Positions 51,185 through 59,482 of a stretch of DNA of 64,000 bases are shown one piece after another. Source of the DNA: CAZAQV01 sp964487255 (lineage in GTDB: Bacteria; Myxococcota_A; Polyangia; Polyangiales; CAZAQV01); contig CAZAQV010000013.1 of NCBI GenBank assembly GCA_964487255.1, positions 1 through 64,000 on the forward strand. The letters are read 5' to 3'. Numbering within the stretch: the stretch's first letter is position 1; the number at the start of each line of letters is the position of its first letter. A program made the translations under genes and the position numbers. Under the pieces are notes generated by a model. The model made no database searches. It had not been told where the DNA came from and saw only the letters and a program-made list of their open reading frames with translations.

Positions 51185-52672
51185 ATGTCGGCAGGACCTG
51201 AATTTTCTGTCAACCAGAGCATCGAAGAACACTACGATGTCATTACACTCGGGACACATATTCCCGCCCTCATCAGCGCCGCCTTGTGCGCGCGGCAGGG
51301 CTTGCGCGTCGCTGTGCTTGGACAAGGGCAACACGCGCCAACATACAAGCTCGGTTCGGTAGACGCCCCGACCTCACTGCCGCTGCTGGCGGCACCGTGC
51401 AGCGAACTCGGGCGGGCCGTGCAGCGTGAACTTTCGCTCGCATCGCTGTTCTCTCCGAGTGCACCGATCGGCGCCTGTACCCCGTCCAAGCGCATCGACC
51501 TGCGAGGCTCTTCGGAGCAACTACAACGAGAGATCGAACGAGAGTTTCCGTCCCTGCAGGAGACCTGGACACGTTGGATGAAACGAAGCCAGCAGGTTCA
51601 TGAGCAAACGATGGCCGCGCTGGGCAGCCACGCAAGGTCTCCGATATCTTCAGTTTCGAGTTGGCTGCGGGACTTGAGAACCCGCTTTGATCGGCCCCAT
51701 GCCGAACGCACGAGTCAACCACCACCACCCCCGATCGAAGGCGATGACCTTTGGCTCCTGGCAACAGCTTTTTATCGCTTCTCGTCGGCCAGCTACGTGT
51801 CGAACCGGCAAAAAGAGTCGGACTGGGAGGCGCGCGGCGCGGCGCTCTACCAGCACCTGCAGGGCAGCCTCCTCGATCCAATCAAGTTCGCATCGGAGCT
51901 ACTTTTGCGCATCGAACGCGCGGGCGGAACAGTGCAACTGGGTTGGTCGGCCAAGACCATCCGTCGCCAAGTGTCCGGTTTAGAGCTACCACTGCGGCAA
52001 GAGCGTCGGGTGTTGCGCTGCGAAGAAGTCTTCGCGGGCTGCGACCTTGAGGGACTCGTCGAGCTTTTCGAAGACGTCCCCGAGGCGCTCGATGAACTCA
52101 ACCGCAGGCCACGCACGCACTTGCGTTTCGTGCTCAACGCGATTTGCGAGCGAAACTGCATTCCAGCAGTCGTCCCCAGGCAGTTACTCGCCTATGACCA
52201 CCCACGGCAAGCGGACATGCACCTGGTGTTCAAAGAGTTACGAGACGGTCGATTATTGATCTGTGCGGAGCAACACTTTTCGCTGGGACGTAGCAACATG
52301 AGCGAGCGCATCGATCGCGCTCGCGATGACCTACTCGACTACCTATTCGAACTTTTTCCGGACCTCGAAGCGGGCATTCTTGTTGTCGACTCCCCGCATG
52401 ACGGTCGCTCCCCCACGGTCTATTCCGAGGACAAAGTCGCCAGCTCGCTCGACCTGTGGAACCGCGGTCCGCAGTTCGCACGGCGGGTGTTCCGCGATTC
52501 GTCGCCCACGCGCAAGCCACGCGCGATGCGACTGGCACCCCGAGTGTGGGCGTTGAGCGACGAGTCGATGGGCGGTTGCGGTTTCGATGGTGCTGCAGTC
52601 GTCGCGCGGGAAGTGGGGAGGGCCTGCGAACACCATCAGCCACGTCGCTTTCGACGTCGCGCCTTCCCGTAG
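51185..52672 (+). CDS. Flavoprotein-like (phytoene-desaturase-like) oxidoreductase
   Basis: A 495-residue protein, starting at ATG 51185, 2 nt after purN. The N-terminus HYDVITLGTHIPALISAALCARQGLRVAVL follows the FAD-binding beta-alpha-beta layout of phytoene-desaturase/CrtI relatives, but the GxGxxG loop is replaced by LGTHIPA. The C-terminus has an ALSDESMGGCGFDGAAVVAREVGRAC-type FAD-contact motif. Substrate unknown; the missing glycines may indicate weak or no FAD binding. A Pro run (QPPPPPIE) lies in the middle. The MFS gene follows by 7 nt. Confidence 0.6.
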   Translation: MSAGPEFSVNQSIEEHYDVITLGTHIPALISAALCARQGLRVAVLGQGQHAPTYKLGSVDAPTSLPLLAAPCSELGRAVQRELSLASLFSPSAPIGACTPSKRIDLRGSSEQLQREIEREFPSLQETWTRWMKRSQQVHEQTMAALGSHARSPISSVSSWLRDLRTRFDRPHAERTSQPPPPPIEGDDLWLLATAFYRFSSASYVSNRQKESDWEARGAALYQHLQGSLLDPIKFASELLLRIERAGGTVQLGWSAKTIRRQVSGLELPLRQERRVLRCEEVFAGCDLEGLVELFEDVPEALDELNRRPRTHLRFVLNAICERNCIPAVVPRQLLAYDHPRQADMHLVFKELRDGRLLICAEQHFSLGRSNMSERIDRARDDLLDYLFELFPDLEAGILVVDSPHDGRSPTVYSEDKVASSLDLWNRGPQFARRVFRDSSPTRKPRAMRLAPRVWALSDESMGGCGFDGAAVVAREVGRACEHHQPRRFRRRAFP

Positions 52673-52679
52673 GTCCGTC

Positions 52680-53999
52680 ATGCCTGTATTCGCCGCGCGC
52701 CCCAACACCCCATTTGCTCCTCGCCAACTTCCGTTCTTCTACGGGTGGGTACTTGTCGGGGTGGGCGCACTCGGCATGATGATGAGCGCACCCGGTCAAA
52801 CCTCAGGCGTGAGTGCATTTACCAATCACCTTGTTGACGCGACCGGAATATCTCGCTTCACGCTGAGCATCACGTACACCTTAGGTACGGTAGGAAGTGC
52901 GTTGCTCTTGCCTCGGGTGGGTATCGCGCTCGACCGTTGGGGAACGCGGGTCGTTGGCGTCGGTGCGTGTCTGGTACTGAGCTCGGGTCTGGTGCTGCTG
53001 AGCTATGTCGACGCGCTTGCAAGAACCACGGCTTCGCTGCTCCAGCTGGACGGAACGACGCTCGCACCGGCGCTTTTGGTCGCCGGCTTTCTGGTCATTC
53101 GCGTCGGCGGCCAAGGCGCGCTCACCATCACCAGCGGCAACATGATCGCCAAATGGTTCGATCGAAAGCGTGGCCTCGCGTCCGGGCTGGCAGGCGTAGG
53201 GATGGCTTGCGGCATCGCCATCGCACCAAAGGTCTTTAGTTCGATCGTGGCCGATGTGGGTTGGCGTGAAGCCTGGCATCTGATCGCGACAGCCGTGCTT
53301 GGTATGGGGATCATTGCGCTCGTTTTCTATCGCGACACCCCCGAAGCATGCGGCCTGCGAATGGATGGCGAGCCCGACAACGTAAGGGATGTCGCCTCAA
53401 GCACCGCAAAGCGCGAGGTGGTGCTTACGCGTGCCGAAGCGGTGCAAACATTGTCGTTCTGGACATTGACCCTCGCACTTGCCTCGCAGGGGTTCATCGT
53501 CACCGGCTTTACCTTCCACCTCGTCGACTTGGGGCTTGGCTTCGGACGCGATGAGGCCGAGGTGATGACGATGTTCATTCCGATGGCAATCGGCTCGACC
53601 GCACTCGGTTTGATCCTCAGTGTCCTCGCTGATCGCGGCGGCCACCGCTTGTATGGCCCTGTGATGCTGCTGTTCCAAACCATGGGCGTGTTTGGCGTCG
53701 CCCACTTTGGAACAACTTTGGGATGGTGGTGCACCATCGTGGGTTTCGGCGCCGCCGGAGCGTTTTTTGGCCCCATCGCAAATGTCATTTTTCCGGCTTT
53801 CTTTGGTCGAGCACACCTGGGTGCCATCGCCGGCGTGCGCGTGATGTGCATCGTGCTCGCCACGGCGGTCGGTCCGCCCTACCTCGCTTGGTGTAAAGAT
53901 ACGACGGGGCAGTATGAGACTGCTTTTTGGGCCTTTATGCCAGTTCCGATCTTGATCTTTCTGCTCTCTTTACGCGCCCGACCACCACACAAAGTGTGA
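52680..53999 (+). CDS. MFS transporter (oxalate/formate or monocarboxylate type)
   Basis: Major facilitator carrier of 439 residues with twelve predicted helices. The ATG at 52680 is preferred; the start FFYGWVLVGVGALGMMMSAPGQTSG is typical of OFA/MCT-like members. A cytoplasmic loop after helix 6 (MDGEPDNVRDVASSTAKREV) and the symmetric second-half entry (TLSFWTLTLALASQGFIVTGFTF) fit. It probably moves a small organic acid. It is co-directional with the purM-purN-oxidoreductase series, 7 nt from the oxidoreductase gene. Confidence 0.85.
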   Translation: MPVFAARPNTPFAPRQLPFFYGWVLVGVGALGMMMSAPGQTSGVSAFTNHLVDATGISRFTLSITYTLGTVGSALLLPRVGIALDRWGTRVVGVGACLVLSSGLVLLSYVDALARTTASLLQLDGTTLAPALLVAGFLVIRVGGQGALTITSGNMIAKWFDRKRGLASGLAGVGMACGIAIAPKVFSSIVADVGWREAWHLIATAVLGMGIIALVFYRDTPEACGLRMDGEPDNVRDVASSTAKREVVLTRAEAVQTLSFWTLTLALASQGFIVTGFTFHLVDLGLGFGRDEAEVMTMFIPMAIGSTALGLILSVLADRGGHRLYGPVMLLFQTMGVFGVAHFGTTLGWWCTIVGFGAAGAFFGPIANVIFPAFFGRAHLGAIAGVRVMCIVLATAVGPPYLAWCKDTTGQYETAFWAFMPVPILIFLLSLRARPPHKV

Positions 54000-54031
54000 A
54001 ATCTGCTCCGCTTTCCGCTATCACACTAAGA

Positions 54032-55399
54032 GTGAATACGCGGCCCTGGATTTTAGTTCTCGCCTGCGCAGGAACATACACCTGCGGCCATGCCGCCCCG
54101 CGCACATCGGTACAAACGTACGAAGCGGCCACACGAGCATCCCACGACGCCGAACCCGAATCGGAGTCGACGGTTGAAGGTCCGCTGGTCGAACGCCTGC
54201 CGAACCCGCCCGCACCGCTCGTCGAGGAAGGTGTGCTCGGCCTAAAGATGTATCTCCACGATCCGACCGGGCAAGCGATGCTCAAGTTTCACCGTAGGCT
54301 GCGCGAGGCAGAGCTTGGAAAGGCCAAGGCCAGATTACTCTTTTTTGGTGCATCGCACATTGCCAGCGACGCCATCACCGGGCGCATTCGCGAGCGCTTG
54401 CAGGCACGTTTTGGCAACGGAGGCGCCGGCTTCTTGTTGCCGGTCAAACCGTGGCGCTATTATCGCCACCAGCAGATCGATATCGATTCGGACTGGAAGA
54501 AGTGGGAGGCCTTCCGCATCCGTGCGAGCACCACCGAAGAAGACCGGTTCGGGTTGGCGGGCGTGGCTGTTCAAACGGACGAAGAAGGTCACTTCGGCAC
54601 CCTCACTGCGCGCGGCAATCGTAAGCTTCCCACCCAGTATGAACTCTTTGTTCAGTCTCAGCCGGGCGGAGGAAAGCTCGAGATTGAAGTCGATGGTAAG
54701 GTCATTCGCCGTATCTCGACCGAGGGCGAAACCGTCGCCAACGCCTACGTTTCATTCGATACTCCCAATGAGACAAAAAGCGTCACGGTCCGCTCGCGCG
54801 GCGATGGGCCGATCCGAATCTACGGGATCAGCGCGGAGAACCCGGGACCGGGCGTGGTCGTCGACACGTTGGGGATCAACGGTTCACGGGCACGATACCA
54901 ACTGTTGTGGGACGCGCCTACCTACCTCGAACACGTGATGCGTCGGGACCCCGCGCTCATCGCCCTTGCCTATGGCACAAACGAGAGCGGCGACGAGGAT
55001 GTCCCGCTCGAACTCTACGAACAACGCCTGCGCGAAGTGCTCTCGCGATTGCAGGACGTTGCACCCAACGCATCTTGCTTGCTGATCGGCGCGTCCGACC
55101 GACCTACGCGAGAGAAATACCAGGACCCTTTCACGGACCGCCCGCGCACAGCACAAGTTAACGCAGTTCAGAAAAAGGTCTCCGAAGCCATGGGCTGCGC
55201 GTGGTTCGACCTTCAAGAATTTATGGGAGGACCGCTGTCCATGCTGACTTGGGTGCAGCACGATCCGCCTTACGGTTCCAAAGATCACATCCACTTCACC
55301 CATCTTGGCTACGAACGCCTAGGCGACGTGCTCCACGATGCGCTGCTCTGGGGCTACGAGCAGCCGGACGAAGACGACCTAGACGACCACGCGAAGTAG
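54032..55399 (+). CDS. SGNH/GDSL-type hydrolase, exported
   Basis: A 455-residue lipase/esterase-like protein. The GTG at 54032 follows the MFS stop by 32 nt and gives an exported start (MNTRPWILVLACAGTYTC). The nucleophile block is RLLFFGASHIASDAITGRIRE (Ser in GASH, in place of GDS), block III is ALAYGTNESGD with the Asn oxyanion residue, and the catalytic Asp/His is in GSKDHIHFT. A beta-sandwich insertion of about 150 residues (residues 215-300, GGGKLEIEVDGKVIRRI) resembles a carbohydrate-binding module inserted in the fold, as in some peptidoglycan or polysaccharide O-acetylesterases. The family is confident, the substrate is not. Confidence 0.82.
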   Translation: MNTRPWILVLACAGTYTCGHAAPRTSVQTYEAATRASHDAEPESESTVEGPLVERLPNPPAPLVEEGVLGLKMYLHDPTGQAMLKFHRRLREAELGKAKARLLFFGASHIASDAITGRIRERLQARFGNGGAGFLLPVKPWRYYRHQQIDIDSDWKKWEAFRIRASTTEEDRFGLAGVAVQTDEEGHFGTLTARGNRKLPTQYELFVQSQPGGGKLEIEVDGKVIRRISTEGETVANAYVSFDTPNETKSVTVRSRGDGPIRIYGISAENPGPGVVVDTLGINGSRARYQLLWDAPTYLEHVMRRDPALIALAYGTNESGDEDVPLELYEQRLREVLSRLQDVAPNASCLLIGASDRPTREKYQDPFTDRPRTAQVNAVQKKVSEAMGCAWFDLQEFMGGPLSMLTWVQHDPPYGSKDHIHFTHLGYERLGDVLHDALLWGYEQPDEDDLDDHAK

Positions 55400-55475
55400 A
55401 CCGCCCTGCAGCGCCCTAATCGCGCGACACGAGCGCGACCAGTGGAACGGCGCGACGCGAGCTGTGGGGCGCTTT

Positions 55476-56090
55476 CTACTTTTGCTGTTCTTTAGGCACC
55501 GACGCGGTTTTGCGGGGCGTGATGACCTCGTCCACTAGGCCGTACTCGACGGCAGCGGTTGCTGAGAGGAAATTGTCGCGGTCGGTGTCTTTGTGGACCT
55601 TTTCGACGTCTTGGCCGGTATGGGTGGCGATGATCTGATTCAGCCGCTCGCGCATGTAGAGGATTTCTTTGGCGTGAATCTCGATGTCCGAAGCCTGACC
55701 ACGGAACCCGCCGAGGGGTTGGTGGATCATCACTCGACTGTGTGGCAGGGCGCGACGCAGGCCCTTGGAGCCGGCGCACAAAAGCAGCGCTCCCATCGAC
55801 GCAGCTTGTCCGAGACAAACGGTTGCAACCGGGCAGCGCACGTACTGCATGGTGTCGTAGATTCCAAGTCCTGCAGTGACTGAACCGCCTGGACTGTTGA
55901 TGTACATCGTGATCTCTTTGTCAGGATCGTCGCTCTCTAGAAACAAGAGCTGCGCGATGATGATATTGGCAACGTCGTCGTCGACCGGGGTTCCGAGAAA
56001 GACGATGCGATCCTTGAGCAGGCGACTGTAGATGTCCCAGCTCCGCTCGCCGCGGTGGGTGGTTTCAACAACGTGAGGAAAAGGAATCAT
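55476..56090 (-). CDS. clpP: ATP-dependent Clp protease proteolytic subunit
   Basis: Serine protease of 204 residues forming the tetradecameric ClpP chamber. Triad: S98 (LGQAASMGA), H123 (VMIHQPLGG) and D172 (DTDRDNF). The N-terminal IPFPHVVETTHRGERSWDIYSRLLKDRIVFLG (only ends needed) is the usual start, with no propeptide. clpX and tig are not adjacent. Upstream lies a repeat-rich zone. Confidence 0.96.
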   Translation of the reverse strand: MIPFPHVVETTHRGERSWDIYSRLLKDRIVFLGTPVDDDVANIIIAQLLFLESDDPDKEITMYINSPGGSVTAGLGIYDTMQYVRCPVATVCLGQAASMGALLLCAGSKGLRRALPHSRVMIHQPLGGFRGQASDIEIHAKEILYMRERLNQIIATHTGQDVEKVHKDTDRDNFLSATAAVEYGLVDEVITPRKTASVPKEQQK

Positions 56091-56152
56091 GGGGAATGAC
56101 TTATCACCAACCTCAAGTCGTCGGCAACTCTACTGTTGAGCTGGCCCCTGTT

Positions 56153-56185
56153 AGTCTCATTCGGGCCCCGGCTCCGATTGAGACT
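56153..56185. repeat. 33-bp quasi-palindromic repeat, copy 2
   Basis: AGTCTCA at 56153-56159 and TGAGACT at 56179-56185, with the same GC-rich centre as copy 1; the stem has one mismatch in 12 bp. It lies 3 bp left of hairpin element E. Confidence 0.9.
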
Positions 56186-56188
56186 CTC

Positions 56189-56266
56189 GCGATGAGCGTG
56201 CGAAGCCAAAGCTACCCGATGTGCTATCAGCGCATCGCTGGTTGCGACGCCGAGCCGTGAAGAGCC
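56189..56266 (-). repeat. Dispersed hairpin element, copy E
   Basis: Reverse-oriented: GCGATGAGC (56189-56197) to GTGAAGAGCC (56257-56266). Outer arms are GCTACC (56211-56216) and GGTTGC (56240-56245), with one mismatch; inner arms are CGATGTGC (56217-56224) and GCGCATCG (56230-56237). The loop is TATCA with a 2-nt CT bulge. It is bracketed by two direct copies of the 33-bp repeat. Confidence 0.85.
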
Positions 56267-56274
56267 GGCAATAC

Positions 56275-56307
56275 AGTCTCATTCGGGCCCCGGCTCCGAT
56301 TGAGACT
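56275..56307. repeat. 33-bp quasi-palindromic repeat, copy 3, inside the SulP gene end
   Basis: AGTCTCA (56275-56281) and TGAGACT (56301-56307). It overlaps the last codons of the SulP gene: on the minus strand it encodes SQSEPGPE and the TGA stop. Confidence 0.9.
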
Positions 56308-57520
56308 CGGTTCGCCGGCCGACCAGCTTACGGAGTGCGACGAGGCCAAGGCCCACGCCCAGGCCGGGGATCACGCCGATACCCGCAGTGACCACGGCGG
56401 TCGCCGACATGACCCCGACGTCGAGCCATTGCTTCTGCCGATAGGCCCGCACGAACGCCTTGACGTCGACCAACTTGACAACAGCGAAGAGGATGATGCC
56501 TGCGAGCGTCGCCCTGGGAATCCAGTAGAGCGCGTCACTCAGCAAAAGCAGAGAAATAGCCACGACCGCGGCAGTGATCGCACCCGCCCACTGCGTCTTG
56601 GCGCCTGCCTCGAAATTGACCGCGCTCCGGGAAAGGCCTCCGGCGATCGGATAGCCGCGAAACAAACCGGTTGCGAGATTGGAAAATCCGATTGCAAAGT
56701 ACTCTCGAGCTGGACTGAGCCTCAGACTTCGCTCGTCTCGGTCGGCCAGCTGCATGCCCACAGAATAGCTCTCCGCAAACGAGACGAGCGCGAGTGCAAT
56801 GGCGGCAGGCACCAGCGACGCGACATGCTCAACGTCAGGCACGGCCGGTAGCGGAAAACGCGCCGGCACCTCGCCAACCCGCGCGACGGGCAGATCTGGA
56901 AAAACGAAAAGCGCCAGCGCGCCCAACACGGTGACCACCAGCGCGCGCGGCCACGAACGGAGATAGCGACGCATCAGCCAAAGCAGAGCAAACGTCCCAG
57001 CGCCGAACAGCGCCGTCGGACCCGAAGCCTCCGAAAGGTTCGCCCAGGCGTGCCCAAGAGCGCCTTGCACCGTGGGCTCTTTCGCACGCGAGATACCGAG
57101 CACCGAGGCCAGCTGCGAGCAGGCGATCACGAGCGCGCCTCCGCTCACAAAGCCTGTTGTCATCTCGCTCGAAAAAAGCGTGGCCATGCGATGAAGCCCT
57201 GAAACCGAGAACCCGACTTGCACGGCTCCGACCAGGATCGCCAGACAAGCCGCCGCGACGACGAAGCCCGTACTCTCCGGCTCCGCAACCACCCCAACGG
57301 CCGCAAACACCAGTAGGGAGTCGATCGCTGCCGGGCCGACGGCCAAATGCGGCGAGCGACCAAACACAGCGTACGCCAATGGTGCGATCACCGCTGCGTA
57401 GAGTCCGTGTTGGGCTGGCAGACCTGCGAGTAGTGCATAGGCCATACTTTGCGGGATCAGCATCACCGCCGTGGTCAAACCGGCGGCCCAGTCACCACGG
57501 TGAGGCGCTTCGAACTTCAC
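56279..57520 (-). CDS. SulP-family anion transporter lacking STAS domain
   Basis: Inner-membrane transporter of 413 residues, about 10-12 helices. SulP signatures: LTTAVMLIPQSMAYALLAGLP, TGFVSGGALVI, and PIAGGLSRSAVNFEAGAKTQ. Full SulP proteins are about 550-570 residues with a C-terminal STAS domain; here the STAS domain is missing and the last eight residues and stop come from the 33-bp repeat, so the gene was probably truncated by repeat insertion or recombination. It is the last gene of the sulfur operon; its ATG overlaps the upstream YeeE-like stop (57517-57520). The likely substrate is sulfate, thiosulfate or bicarbonate. Confidence 0.85.
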   Translation of the reverse strand: MKFEAPHRGDWAAGLTTAVMLIPQSMAYALLAGLPAQHGLYAAVIAPLAYAVFGRSPHLAVGPAAIDSLLVFAAVGVVAEPESTGFVVAAACLAILVGAVQVGFSVSGLHRMATLFSSEMTTGFVSGGALVIACSQLASVLGISRAKEPTVQGALGHAWANLSEASGPTALFGAGTFALLWLMRRYLRSWPRALVVTVLGALALFVFPDLPVARVGEVPARFPLPAVPDVEHVASLVPAAIALALVSFAESYSVGMQLADRDERSLRLSPAREYFAIGFSNLATGLFRGYPIAGGLSRSAVNFEAGAKTQWAGAITAAVVAISLLLLSDALYWIPRATLAGIILFAVVKLVDVKAFVRAYRQKQWLDVGVMSATAVVTAGIGVIPGLGVGLGLVALRKLVGRRTESQSEPGPE

Positions 57521-57957
57521 CGAAGCATCTTAGGCACAATACGAAAAGCAGCCATGGAAAGTAGCATCGCGCTCACAAATAGCAGCGCCTCGCCTTCGAG
57601 TGAGGCCAGTGAGACCAAGGCCGGTCCAGGGCAGAACCCGGCGATGCCCCAGCCCGCGCCGAAAAGCACCGCGCCGCCGAGCAGCGCCGGGTCAATATTG
57701 CTGCGCGTTGGCATCGTGAAGCCCTCGCGAAAGAAGGGCCGATCCCACTTACGAACACGCAGATGGCCGAGCCCATAGACGAGTAGCGCGCCGCCCATGA
57801 CAAACGCGAGGCTTGCGTCCCAAGCGCCCGTGACGTCGAGAAACCCAATCACCTTACTCGGGCGCGTCATTCCCCCTAGGGCAAGTCCGATCGCAAAGAC
57901 GGCACCCGACGCTCCAGCTATCGCGGTAGCTCGCCAGTCGAAGCTGCGCGAACTCAT
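57517..57957 (-). CDS. YeeE/YedE-family half transporter, second
   Basis: A 146-residue membrane protein with about four helices. The ATG at 57957 gives MSSRSFDWRATAIAGASG. Family motif in FGAGWGIAGFCPGPALVSL carries the cysteine that contacts thiosulfate or sulfane sulfur in YeeE-like proteins. Together with the upstream half-size gene it forms a split YeeE/YedE transporter (PmpA/PmpB-like arrangement). ATGA overlaps tie it to both neighbours. Confidence 0.85.
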   Translation of the reverse strand: MSSRSFDWRATAIAGASGAVFAIGLALGGMTRPSKVIGFLDVTGAWDASLAFVMGGALLVYGLGHLRVRKWDRPFFREGFTMPTRSNIDPALLGGAVLFGAGWGIAGFCPGPALVSLASLEGEALLFVSAMLLSMAAFRIVPKMLR

Positions 57958-58376
57958 GACAGCACCTGCCGCATCAAAAAGACCGTGAGCATCCCCACGA
58001 ATACGAAAGTCATTGTGGCGCTGATCGAACGCTTCGAACCGCGTCCAATGCCGCATACGCCATGTCCACTCGTGCAGCCACTGCCGAGCTGCGTGCCGAC
58101 GCCGACCAGGACGCCCGCCAGGGCAAAACGCAGCCAACTACCGCCAATATCGACTTCGATGGCTTGGGGAAAAAGCGCTTCGATGACGAAACCTGTTGCA
58201 ACCATCGCCCCGACGAAGGCCACGCGCCAACGTCGATCGCCGACAGGGTTCGCGAAAAGCCCACCTGTGATGCCGCTAATGCCAGCGATGCGCCCAGCTC
58301 CTGCGAGCAAGAGCAAGGACGCGAGCCCGATCAATACACCGCCAGCCAGCGACGCGACGGGAGTAAAGTTGCTCAT
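57954..58376 (-). CDS. YeeE/YedE-family half transporter, first
   Basis: A 140-residue membrane protein of about four helices, from ATG 58376 (MSNFTPVASLAGGVLIG). The GSGCTSGHGVCGIGR motif with two cysteines is the YeeE/YedE signature for sulfur uptake. It is the partner of the half-transporter at 57517-57957. Overlaps: 4 nt with the persulfide dioxygenase stop (58373-58376). Confidence 0.87.
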   Translation of the reverse strand: MSNFTPVASLAGGVLIGLASLLLLAGAGRIAGISGITGGLFANPVGDRRWRVAFVGAMVATGFVIEALFPQAIEVDIGGSWLRFALAGVLVGVGTQLGSGCTSGHGVCGIGRGSKRSISATMTFVFVGMLTVFLMRQVLS

Positions 58377-59374
58377 ACTTCCCCCGGACGGAACTTCTCG
58401 CGAACCCGCAGCATCCCACCTTCGAGGTTCACGGCAGCCCGAAACCCCATCTCCTTGAGCTTGAGTGCTGCCTGACCTGAGCGATTGCCCGAGCGACATA
58501 GAAAATAGATGGGCTCGTCGCGCGGCCAGCCCTCCGCGATCTGTTCGAGATTGTCGAGCGGGACGTGCTCAATCCCGTCGAGGTGGTCGTTCTCCCACTC
58601 GTCTTCGCGACGCACATCGACGATGCGTGGCCATTGGTGGCGGGGTGAATCGAGGACCTCCGCGACATCAACCCCGGGTGCTTTGGTCGGCCCGTCCATA
58701 CGTCCGCACACGCGATTGGCGGGGACTGCGATGTCGATGTACTTGGGTCGTGGCAACTTGAGTTCGTTCATGAACGTGACGAACTCCTGCTTGGACTTGC
58801 CAGCGATGCGTGGGTTGAACGCTTTCTCTTCGCGAATCGTGGTGCGCGTGAGGCCATGATAGTCGTGCGCCGGCCACACCACAGTGTCGTCAGAGAGCGT
58901 AAAGAGTTTGTGGGTGATCGAGTCGTACAGCGTCTCGGCGTCACCGTTCTGAAAGTCGGTTCGACCACAACCACGGATCAGTAGCGCATCACCGGTGAAA
59001 ATATTGTCTCCGATTTTGTAGGTCAGCGAGTCGTCGGTATGGCCTGGGGTCTCGAGGACTTCGATCTCGAAGCTGCCGACTTCGAAGACATCACCTTCAG
59101 CGGCTTGCGTGTCGACGCAGGACGCGCCTTTGTGCGAACCGATGCAGCGACATCCCGTGCGTTCACGAAGCTTGCCGCCTGCGGTGATGTGGTCGGCGTG
59201 CACGTGCGTGTCGAGCGAGTACTTGAGCGTGCAGCCAAGCTCTTCAAGTTGTTGCAGGTCGCGCACAATGCGCGAGTCGACAGGGTCGATGAGGATCGCC
59301 TGCTTCGCATCGAGGTCAGCGACGAGATAGGTGTAGGTCCAGGTATCGGCATCGAAGAGCTGGCGGATGATCAT
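58373..59374 (-). CDS. Persulfide dioxygenase-rhodanese fusion
   Basis: A 333-residue enzyme. The N-terminal metallo-beta-lactamase domain (MIIRQLFDADTWTYTYLV start; THVHADHI; TPGHTDDS; GDALLIRGCGRTDFQ) is of ETHE1/persulfide-dioxygenase type, with a mono-iron site from two His and an Asp. The C-terminal rhodanese domain (from about 225) ends in FLCRSGNRSGQAAL, with the active-site Cys. Together they oxidise glutathione persulfide to sulfite and move sulfane sulfur to or from thiosulfate, detoxifying H2S. It heads the operon PDO-rhodanese, two YeeE halves, SulP. It is divergent from the sigma-54 activator. Confidence 0.92.
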   Translation of the reverse strand: MIIRQLFDADTWTYTYLVADLDAKQAILIDPVDSRIVRDLQQLEELGCTLKYSLDTHVHADHITAGGKLRERTGCRCIGSHKGASCVDTQAAEGDVFEVGSFEIEVLETPGHTDDSLTYKIGDNIFTGDALLIRGCGRTDFQNGDAETLYDSITHKLFTLSDDTVVWPAHDYHGLTRTTIREEKAFNPRIAGKSKQEFVTFMNELKLPRPKYIDIAVPANRVCGRMDGPTKAPGVDVAEVLDSPRHQWPRIVDVRREDEWENDHLDGIEHVPLDNLEQIAEGWPRDEPIYFLCRSGNRSGQAALKLKEMGFRAAVNLEGGMLRVREKFRPGEV

Positions 59375-59386
59375 GATCCGATATGG

Positions 59387-59403
59387 TGCACAACTTGGGC
59401 CAA
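59387..59403 (-). promoter_or_regulatory. Sigma-54-like promoter of the persulfide operon
   Basis: The minus-strand TTGGCCCAAGTTGTGCA has the GG (-24) and GC (-12) elements at the correct 10-bp spacing (TTGGC and TGCA). The transcript would start only about 2 nt before the ATG at 59374, so a leaderless mRNA or an internal misread is possible. Confidence 0.4.
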
Positions 59404-59451
59404 GTATAAACCACCGAAAACAATGCTTTTCTCACACGAGATGGGCGAGAG

Positions 59452-59482
59452 TGTTGCAACGTGTGTGAAATATGTCGCAACA
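59452..59482. promoter_or_regulatory. Inverted repeat over the activator start, possible enhancer site
   Basis: TGTTGCAAC (59452-59460) and GTCGCAACA (59474-59482), one mismatch, 13-bp spacer. It lies about 50 bp upstream of the proposed sigma-54 promoter and overlaps the regulator's ATG (59472), so it could serve both as an upstream activating sequence and for autoregulation. Confidence 0.5.

Noticed and set aside
55400..55475. AGCGCCC and GGGGCGCTTTCT as a terminator between the SGNH hydrolase and clpP genes
   Set aside because: The loop would be about 45 nt long, so the pairing is weak evidence for a terminator.
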